A model generated the notes under the pieces. It had not been told where the DNA came from. It was given only the letters and a program-made list of their open reading frames with translations, and made no database searches. The translations under genes were made by a program, and so were the position numbers. A stretch of DNA of 27,849 bases from Selenomonadaceae bacterium UBA2897. Lineage in GTDB: Bacteria; Bacillota; Negativicutes; Selenomonadales; Selenomonadaceae. The stretch covers positions 1-27,849 of the forward strand of contig DEDT01000043.1 in the NCBI GenBank assembly GCA_002350105.1, in the 5' to 3' direction. How positions within the stretch are numbered: position 1 is the first letter of the stretch; each line of letters begins with the position of its first letter. Of this stretch, positions 22,170-27,849 are shown piece by piece.

Positions 22170-22203
22170 AGGAAAATCCGCCCTTCGCATGCAGGGCGGA
22201 TTT
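22170..22203 (-). terminator. Rho-independent terminator of the surE-ahcY-mtaD group
   Basis: AAATCCGCCC pairs with GGGCGGATTT over ten bases, followed on the minus strand by TTTTCC. It lies 38 bp past the stop at 22242 and separates this group from ftsK. Confidence 0.8.
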
Positions 22204-22241
22204 ACACCTGTCAGGTATTCTTTCTAAGCCTTCTAAGCTTT

Positions 22242-23516
22242 TTATTTCGTCAGGCGGTCGGCACAGCGCTGCGTCTCGAACATGATGCGCTCGACATCCA
22301 GCGTCTTGAACTCGCCCTTCTCCAGCAATACCTTGCCATCGACGAGCACCGTATCCACGTCGCGCGCGCTGGCCGCATAGACCAGCAGCGAGACGAGATC
22401 ATGGCGCGGGCACCAGCTGATGCCGTGCATGTCGAAGAGCGTGATATCTGCCTTATAGCCTTTCTCGATTTTACCGATGCCCTCGATACCCACGGCCCCG
22501 GCACCGTACTCCGTGCCCATCTTCAACGCCGTATCGGCGGGGATGGCCAGCGGGTCGAGCTCATTCACCTTATGCAGCATCGCCGCGAGGTTGACTTCCT
22601 CCAGCATATCGAGATTGTTGTTCGAGGACGTGCCATCCGTACCCAAAGCCACGCAGATGCCCTGCTGGAGCATTTTCGGCACTGGTGCCACGCCGCTGGC
22701 GAGCTTCATGTTGCTCGTCGGGTTGTGCGCCACGCGGATATGATGCTTCTTGATAATCGCGAGGTCACTGTCATCGACATGTACGCAATGCGCGGCCAGC
22801 GTGCCCTTGCCGTCGAAGAGCCCCGTCTTCTCCACCCATGAGAAGGGACGCTCACCGTAATCCTTCAGCGAGCCGTTGATTTCGTCCAGCGTCTCATGCA
22901 TGTGGATGTGGATCTCCGCGCCGAGCTCCTGCGCCGCCTTGGCGACCTTTTCGAGGAAAGCCGGTGGGCAGGTATAGGGCGCATGCGGGCCGAACATGAC
23001 CTTGATGCGGCCATCACCCGCGCCGTTGAACTCCTTGAACAGGTCGACGTTGGACTGCAGCTTTTTCTCGCCGTCCGCCACGCCGATAATACCGCGGCAG
23101 AGCACGCCGCGCAGACCCGCGTCGAGCGTGGCCTCAGCCACACGCTCCATATAGGGCCCGTACATATCGGCAAAGGTCGTCGTGCCCGTGCGGATCATCT
23201 CCGCCATGGCGAGCATCGCGCCCCAGTAGATATCCTCTGGCGTCATCTTGTCCTCGATGGGCCAGATGCTGTGCAGCCAGTCCATGAGCGCCATATCATC
23301 GCGGTAGCTGCGTAAGAGCGTCATGGACGTGTGCGTATGCGCGTTGATAAAGCCCGGAATCGCAAAGTGCTCCGCGCCGTCGATGTTTTTCGCGGCGTGG
23401 AAGTCCTCTGGAATCTCACCGACGCCTACGATGCGATCTTTGTCGATGAGGATGTTCGTCAGCGGCGTCGTGCCGTCCGGCAGATAGGCATAAACATTCT
23501 TGATAATGGTCTTCAT
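22242..23516 (-). CDS. mtaD: 5-methylthioadenosine/S-adenosylhomocysteine deaminase, 424 residues
   Basis: This is an amidohydrolase of the TRZ/ATZ-MtaD group. Metal-binding motifs include PGFINAHTHTSM (His60, His62), HIHMHETLDE, LAAHCVHVDDSD and LGTDGTSSNNNLDM, with the usual catalytic Glu/His/Asp set. Such enzymes deaminate S-adenosylhomocysteine, methylthioadenosine or adenosine to inosine forms. The ATG at 23516 has AAGGAG at eight bases; the longer frame to 23570 has no ribosome site. It is the last gene after surE and ahcY and is likely read with them. It would remove the products of methylation that inhibit methyltransferases. Exact substrate preference cannot be read from sequence. 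Confidence 0.9.
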   Translation of the reverse strand: MKTIIKNVYAYLPDGTTPLTNILIDKDRIVGVGEIPEDFHAAKNIDGAEHFAIPGFINAHTHTSMTLLRSYRDDMALMDWLHSIWPIEDKMTPEDIYWGAMLAMAEMIRTGTTTFADMYGPYMERVAEATLDAGLRGVLCRGIIGVADGEKKLQSNVDLFKEFNGAGDGRIKVMFGPHAPYTCPPAFLEKVAKAAQELGAEIHIHMHETLDEINGSLKDYGERPFSWVEKTGLFDGKGTLAAHCVHVDDSDLAIIKKHHIRVAHNPTSNMKLASGVAPVPKMLQQGICVALGTDGTSSNNNLDMLEEVNLAAMLHKVNELDPLAIPADTALKMGTEYGAGAVGIEGIGKIEKGYKADITLFDMHGISWCPRHDLVSLLVYAASARDVDTVLVDGKVLLEKGEFKTLDVERIMFETQRCADRLTK

Positions 23517-23582
23517 GTATTTATCTCCTTGCTTTTTGTCCGCTTTCTTTTCCCCGTTCAGACAAAGCAATCTATATGATGA

Positions 23583-24824
23583 TCAGTCGAGATTGAGATA
23601 TTTGCGCTGCTCCTCAGAGAGCGTATCGATCTGCACGCCGAGCGCCCTGAGCTTGATCTCGGCGAGGCGCGTATTGATCTCCTCCGGCATGATGTAGACC
23701 TCGTTTTTGAGCTCTGCATGATGCTCGAGGATGTGCAGAGCGCAGAAGAACTGTACCCCGAAGGAAAGGTCCATGATCTCCGCCGGATGGCCGTCACCGG
23801 CGCCGAGGTTCACGAGACGGCCCTCTGCGAGCAGGTAGAGCTTGCGCCCATCCTTCTGCTTGAATTCCTCGATGTTCTTGCGCACCGTGCGGCGCGAAAC
23901 GGAACCGGACTCGAGATCCGGGATGTTGATTTCGCAGTCAAAATGGCCCGCATTGGCCATGACCGCACCGTTCTTCATCACCGCGAAGTCGTCCTTCGTG
24001 ATGACGTCCTTATCGCCCGTGAGCGTGAGGAAGATATCACCGATCTTCGCGGCCTCGTGCATCGGCATGACGCGGAAACCGTCGAATACCGCCTCGATGG
24101 CCTTGATCGGATTGACCTCCGTGATGATGACGTTGGCACCGAGGCCGCGCGCCCGCATGGCCCCGCCCTTGCCGCACCAGCCATAGCCCGCGATGACGAC
24201 GTTCTTGCCCGCCACGACGAGGTTCGTCGTGCGCATGATGCCGTCCCAGGTCGACTGGCCCGTTCCATAACGGTTGTCAAAGAGGTACTTCATATAGGCG
24301 TCATTGGCCGCGAGCATCGGGAACTCCAGCTTGCCCGCCCTGGCGAGACCGCGCAGGCGATTCACACCCGTCGTCGTCTCCTCCGAGCCGCCGAGAACCT
24401 TAGGCAGCAGGTCACGGCGCTTCGTATGCAGCGTGTGCACGAGGTCGCCGCCGTCGTCGATAATGATATCCGGCTCGATTTCGAGCGCCTTGTCGATGTA
24501 GTGGAAATACTCCTCATCCGTGCAGCCGTGCGTGGCGAAGACGTGCACGCCATCCTCCACGAGCGCTGCGGCGACATCATCCTGCGTTGAGAGCGGGTTG
24601 CTGCCCGTCACGGCCACCTCCGCGCCCGCATGGTGGAAAATCTCCGCCATGTAGGCCGTCTTGGCCTCGAGGTGCAGCGTGATGACCATCTTTTTGCCCG
24701 CGAAGGGCTTGCTCACGCTGTATTCTTTATCGAGCGCACCCATGACGGGCATAAAGTTCTTTACCCACTCGATCTTGTCGTGGCCGCCCGGTGCCAGCTT
24801 GATGTCGCGAATCAGGGATCCCAT
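23583..24824 (-). CDS. ahcY: S-adenosylhomocysteine hydrolase, 413 residues
   Basis: The enzyme splits S-adenosylhomocysteine to adenosine and homocysteine using bound NAD. Motifs include LHLEAKTA, ATHGCTDEEYF, IIDDGGDL, GSEETTTGVNRL, the NAD-binding VIAGYGWCGKGGAMRARGLG (211-230), DVITKDDF, and ANAGHFDCEINI. The family C-terminus is short (LNLD), as in the bacterial type. The ATG at 24824 has AGGAGG ten bases upstream. It lies 72 bp after surE and 66 bp before mtaD on the same strand. Having both AhcY and MtaD gives two exits for S-adenosylhomocysteine. Confidence 0.95.
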   Translation of the reverse strand: MGSLIRDIKLAPGGHDKIEWVKNFMPVMGALDKEYSVSKPFAGKKMVITLHLEAKTAYMAEIFHHAGAEVAVTGSNPLSTQDDVAAALVEDGVHVFATHGCTDEEYFHYIDKALEIEPDIIIDDGGDLVHTLHTKRRDLLPKVLGGSEETTTGVNRLRGLARAGKLEFPMLAANDAYMKYLFDNRYGTGQSTWDGIMRTTNLVVAGKNVVIAGYGWCGKGGAMRARGLGANVIITEVNPIKAIEAVFDGFRVMPMHEAAKIGDIFLTLTGDKDVITKDDFAVMKNGAVMANAGHFDCEINIPDLESGSVSRRTVRKNIEEFKQKDGRKLYLLAEGRLVNLGAGDGHPAEIMDLSFGVQFFCALHILEHHAELKNEVYIMPEEINTRLAEIKLRALGVQIDTLSEEQRKYLNLD

Positions 24825-24896
24825 GCTTGATATACCTCCTGCACACATAATGTTACTATTCCTTATTCTAACAGAAACCACGGCCGATGTCACGCC

Positions 24897-25649
24897 TCAG
24901 CCCTGCAAACGGCGGTCGAGCTCCGGATAGTCCGTCGCATCGATGATGAGCGGCGTGACGGAGACGTAGCCTTGTTCCGTCGCGTAGATATCCGTCGGCT
25001 CGCCCTTATCCGAATCGTAGATTTCACCAGCCATGGTGTAGAAGACCTTGCCATCGCGCTCCTCGCGCTGAAAGGCATTCAGGTAATCGCGCTTACCCTG
25101 GCGGCCGAAGACATACTGCACGCCATCGGGATGGAAGCGCACGGGGAAATTCACATTGTAGAGAATAACGTCTTTCTCCTTATCCGCAACGCTCCGCTCG
25201 ACAAAGCTGCGGAAAACCCTGGCGACCTCCAAATAAGAAAGCTCGCTCGCACTATCCAGCGAGACCGCAAAGGAGTCGATATCGTGCAGATAACCCTCCA
25301 TGGCCGCGCCCACCGTGCCGGAATACGTGATGTCCGTGGCGAGGTTCGCCCCGTGATTGATGCCCGAGATCACGACATCGGGCTTCCGCTCCGCGATGGC
25401 CTCCAAATATAGCTTCACGCTATCCGTCGGCGTGCCGTCGATGGCCCAGGCTTCGACGCCAAATTCGTGCTCCAGCTCATCGTCACGGCGCACCTCCAAA
25501 GGTACGCCCACCGTCAGCGCATGGGCCATGCCACTCTGCTGCCGCGCCGGTGCCGCCACCACGACTTCATGATACGGCGCCAGTGCCTCTACCAGTGCGC
25601 GGATGCCCTCCGCCTTGATGCCATCGTCATTCGATAAAAGTATGCGCAA
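24897..25649 (-). CDS. surE: 5'/3'-nucleotidase SurE, 250 residues
   Basis: SurE is a metal-dependent phosphatase that dephosphorylates nucleoside monophosphates. The metal site is set by NDDG (residues 7-10) and by QQSGMAHALT and SGINHGANLATDITYSGTVG. Length is normal. The start is TTG 25649, with AAGGAG six bases before it. It is only 37 bp after the stop of the large flagellin, with no clear terminator between, and precedes ahcY and mtaD, so the three likely form a purine nucleoside and methyl-cycle recycling group. Confidence 0.95.
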   Translation of the reverse strand: MRILLSNDDGIKAEGIRALVEALAPYHEVVVAAPARQQSGMAHALTVGVPLEVRRDDELEHEFGVEAWAIDGTPTDSVKLYLEAIAERKPDVVISGINHGANLATDITYSGTVGAAMEGYLHDIDSFAVSLDSASELSYLEVARVFRSFVERSVADKEKDVILYNVNFPVRFHPDGVQYVFGRQGKRDYLNAFQREERDGKVFYTMAGEIYDSDKGEPTDIYATEQGYVSVTPLIIDATDYPELDRRLQG

Positions 25650-25686
25650 TTTTTTCTCCTTGGATTCTATTAAACATAAACTCGTA

Positions 25687-27738
25687 TTACGTTTGCAATA
25701 AATTCAATACGTCACTGGTATTATGATTGGCCTGGGCCAGCATGGATTGTGCGGCCTGCGCCAGAATATTGCTCTTGGTATAGCCCGTCATTTCCTTCGC
25801 CATGTCGGCGTCGCGGATGGTACTCTCCGAAGCCTGCGTATTCTCGTTAGCCGTCGTGAGGTTTTCCTTCGTGTAGTCCAAGCGCGAGATATAGGAACCT
25901 ACTGTCGTGGCTTCGCCGAGGGCATAATCCAGCGCATCGTCCAATACCTTCAAGGACTTCGTTGCCTTGTCGCGGGTCGTCACGGCCGCCGCATCGATAC
26001 CCAATGCTGCCGGTCGCATGTCATTGATGAACACATGCAGGTTCTGGTTGGCTTTCGTACCCGTATGGATGATCAACGGCTCGCCCTTACCCTCGATCAA
26101 TACCTTTGATCTTTTTTTGATCATGTCTTTAGCATCGCCGGAATCCGGGATTGGCGGATCCACATATTTGGAAGTAATCGTACCATTATAGCCCTTGCCA
26201 ATATTTTCGCCCCTGGCGCTGGAGATCCGTCCAATGACATCCGTCACCTTGATATTGCCGGCGCTGCTGCTATAGCCGGTACCAATCCCCGCGCCCCAGT
26301 TCGAGATAGCACTGATAACAGAATTCTTAACCGTAATATCGCCTGCAGAAGAACCGCTGCCACCGCTGCCAATGCCGGCGCCATCACCTCCGTTGATGAT
26401 ATCGCTTTCCTTGGACATGACGAATACGACTTTATCCTGCACATCAATATTGGAATTCTCTATCGCAATATTCCCAATAATGCCGCCACCATGACCGCTG
26501 CCGATGCAGGCTGCATCATCCGTTACCGCCTTAATTGTCGCATTTTTGATGGTGAGATTCCCCGCCTTGCTGCCCTGGCTGCCACTGCCAATACAGGCCG
26601 AGCCGCCCGTATTGTAAAGGTCAAAATCACCGCCATTGATGGTAATATTTCCCATGGACGCTGCGCTTCCGGCACCAATCATGGCACCCATACCACCGCC
26701 GCCGTAAGGGGTACCCGCCCGCATATAAAAAGTACCACTGTTGATGGTCAGATCTGCCTGACCTTTTTCGTCGCTGTCTGTACCAATATAAGCGCCATAG
26801 GGATTATAAGCTTTTTCAATCTTCAGAGAGCCTGTCCCCTCTACAGTCAACCCTCCGCCGATATTGATAATCGCTTTCTTAGGTGTCTGTGTAGCCTGCG
26901 TAGCGACGATGCTGTTATCCCCTTTTAGCGACAACACATTGTCGTTGCCATGGAAAAGAATAAATGATTTATCCTGATTATTGGCGATGTTCAAACCATC
27001 CAGCCACAGATTCGCCTTGCCACTGGCAGGGCCATCGATATAAACGTCATTCAGTGTAGCGCTATCGGCCTGCCGGATTTCCACATTCTTGGCCCCATCG
27101 GCAATGGAAATCTTGCCCTTATAGCCTGCCTGAAGCACGTAGACGCCATCGCTGGTAATGTTGTAGTCACCAGCAGATACGTTAGTGACCGGAGCCGTAG
27201 GCTCCGTCACGCCCGTTTTTTCCTCAGTAAAAGGTTCCGGATATTTATCAGAAATACGCGGCCTTTCTTCTTCCTCCTCTTCCTCGATCACGCGACTGAA
27301 GGAATTGTTGCCATACCGTCCGTCCAGCAGGATCTTGCCATTGTAGTTTGTCGTGCTGGCGATATCCTCGATATCGGCCTTTCGCTGTTCGAATTCCTTC
27401 TGCAGCGTTTCACGGTCGAGATCGGAGTTATGGTCATTGGCCGCATTGATGGACAGTTCCTTCAGGCTGCGCAGTTCGCTCACGATATCATCGATGCCGC
27501 CCGCCGCCACTTTCAGCAGACTGCTGCCCGTCTGCACATTCTCGATATCCTGATCGAGACCGCGCAGCTGCACGCGCATTTTCTCCGAGATGGCATAGCC
27601 TGATGCATCATCCGCCGCACCGTTGAGCCGCTGGCCACTGGAGAACTTCGTAATCTGTTTGCCGACATTCCGGATATTCTTGTTCAGCTCGCCCAATGTC
27701 ATGGCCGTCGCTGAATTATTCATGATGCTCATTGCCAT
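25687..27738 (-). CDS. Flagellin with large beta-helix-like insertion, 683 residues
   Basis: Residues 1-145 are the flagellin D0/D1 part (GKQITKFSSGQRLNGAADDA, SGYAISEKMRVQLRGLDQDI). Residues 557-683 are the C-terminal partner (HTGTKANQNLHVFINDM, EATTVGSYISRLDYTKENLT, KSNILAQAAQSMLAQANHNT). Between them, an acidic linker (EEEEEEE near 152) leads to about 400 residues unlike flagellin. This begins AGDYNITSDGVYVLQAGYKG and then runs as repeated short strands with IGxG turns near 354, 383, 412, 456, 485 and 513. It reads as a right-handed beta-helix like the Cthe_2159-type carbohydrate-binding domain. The insert would sit on the filament surface. The start is ATG 27738 behind GGGAGA. Fold assignment is inference from sequence pattern. 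Confidence 0.9.
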   Translation of the reverse strand: MAMSIMNNSATAMTLGELNKNIRNVGKQITKFSSGQRLNGAADDASGYAISEKMRVQLRGLDQDIENVQTGSSLLKVAAGGIDDIVSELRSLKELSINAANDHNSDLDRETLQKEFEQRKADIEDIASTTNYNGKILLDGRYGNNSFSRVIEEEEEEERPRISDKYPEPFTEEKTGVTEPTAPVTNVSAGDYNITSDGVYVLQAGYKGKISIADGAKNVEIRQADSATLNDVYIDGPASGKANLWLDGLNIANNQDKSFILFHGNDNVLSLKGDNSIVATQATQTPKKAIINIGGGLTVEGTGSLKIEKAYNPYGAYIGTDSDEKGQADLTINSGTFYMRAGTPYGGGGMGAMIGAGSAASMGNITINGGDFDLYNTGGSACIGSGSQGSKAGNLTIKNATIKAVTDDAACIGSGHGGGIIGNIAIENSNIDVQDKVVFVMSKESDIINGGDGAGIGSGGSGSSAGDITVKNSVISAISNWGAGIGTGYSSSAGNIKVTDVIGRISSARGENIGKGYNGTITSKYVDPPIPDSGDAKDMIKKRSKVLIEGKGEPLIIHTGTKANQNLHVFINDMRPAALGIDAAAVTTRDKATKSLKVLDDALDYALGEATTVGSYISRLDYTKENLTTANENTQASESTIRDADMAKEMTGYTKSNILAQAAQSMLAQANHNTSDVLNLLQT
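26071..27291 (-). other. Insert within the large flagellin: Cthe_2159-like beta-helix domain
   Basis: This spans residues about 150-556 of the flagellin. The first part resembles secreted carbohydrate-binding domains (YNITSDGVYVLQAGYKGKIS, then SLKGDNSIVATQ, GGGLTVEGTGSLKIEKAYNP). The second part repeats I-G-x-G, GNITI and N-G-G/N-x units with a period of about 29 residues. To the eye the DNA here is more AT-rich than in the flagellin ends. No catalytic motif is apparent. Confidence 0.65.
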
Positions 27739-27761
27739 ATGCGTTCTCTCCCTGCACGCTC

Positions 27762-27785
27762 ACCAGCCACTTCCTGTGCGCTGGT
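27762..27785 (-). promoter_or_regulatory. Flagellin 2 leader hairpin with AGGAA loop, possible CsrA site
   Basis: On the minus strand ACCAGC pairs with GCTGGT and, after one bulged base, CAC pairs with GTG, leaving loop AGGAA. A second GGA lies in the ribosome site GGGAGA 23 bases further on. This matches the paired-site layout of CsrA targets such as the Bacillus hag leader. Confidence 0.45.
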
Positions 27786-27810
27786 CCTGAACGATAAAAG
27801 TCTCTATACT

Positions 27811-27839
27811 ATTATATCGTCATTTTACAGGAAAAATAA
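27811..27839 (-). promoter_or_regulatory. Candidate promoter of flagellin 2
   Basis: TATAAT lies at 27816-27811 on the minus strand, about 70 bases before the start codon. The overlapping GACGATAT (27821-27814) resembles the sigma-28 -10 box GCCGATAT, but neither a TAAA at 15 bases nor a TTGACA at 17 bases is clear (TTATTT at 27839-27834). Confidence 0.4.
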
Positions 27840-27849
27840 GGCTTTGGTA

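Overview
The window looks like a chromosomal segment of a motile, diderm Firmicute, most likely a Selenomonas-like member of the Negativicutes. This is inferred from gene content only. Gram-negative envelope functions (a lipid A-type amino-sugar decoration operon) sit beside Firmicute-style genes: a Y-family polymerase with a YolD-like partner, a very long FtsK/SpoIIIE, and strong AGGAGG ribosome sites. Two flagellins and a chemoreceptor indicate flagellar motility. Coding DNA is GC-rich and intergenic DNA is AT-rich. TTG and GTG starts are common. There are no rRNA or tRNA genes, CRISPR arrays or phage modules.

Layout. 1-4400 is a patchy accessory stretch on the minus strand: a partial secreted protein, an Rpn-family (PD-(D/E)XK) gene broken by one frameshift, two small unassigned genes, the decayed tail of an IS1182-type transposase, endonuclease IV (nfo), and an orphan C-terminal fragment. 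4400-6400 holds a stand-alone GltD-like oxidoreductase, a doubtful small ORF and a Ser-rich protein whose leader resembles a CsrA target. 6495-10262 is a tightly overlapping four-gene operon (GtrA flippase, ArnT/FlmK-like GT39, GT2 polyprenyl-phosphate glycosyltransferase, YdjC/NaxD-like deacetylase) behind a good sigma-70 promoter. 10487-10701 is a MITE-like element directly in front of a chemoreceptor gene, and a third copy of its terminal repeat overlaps that gene's stop codon.

12643-15226 has a membrane-anchored coiled-coil protein divergent from a Y-family polymerase/YolD-like pair. 15318-17204 is a 628-residue glutamine synthetase with a promoter, palindromic operator candidates and an attenuator-like leader. 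It is followed upstream by flagellin 1 (17376-18695) and FtsK (18840-22151). 22242-25649 is surE-ahcY-mtaD, an S-adenosylhomocysteine and nucleotide recycling group read on the minus strand. It starts only 37 bp after a 683-residue flagellin (25687-27738).

The most unusual object is that second flagellin. Its variable region is replaced by about 400 residues that read as a beta-helix with regular IGxG coils, resembling secreted Cthe_2159-like carbohydrate-binding domains. Its leader and that of the 5955-6380 gene both place a GGA in the loop of a hairpin just upstream of a GGA-containing Shine-Dalgarno site. This is the arrangement by which CsrA represses flagellin (hag) in Bacillus. Other leads are the NaxD-like operon, the MITE-like element around the chemoreceptor, and the glnA leader.
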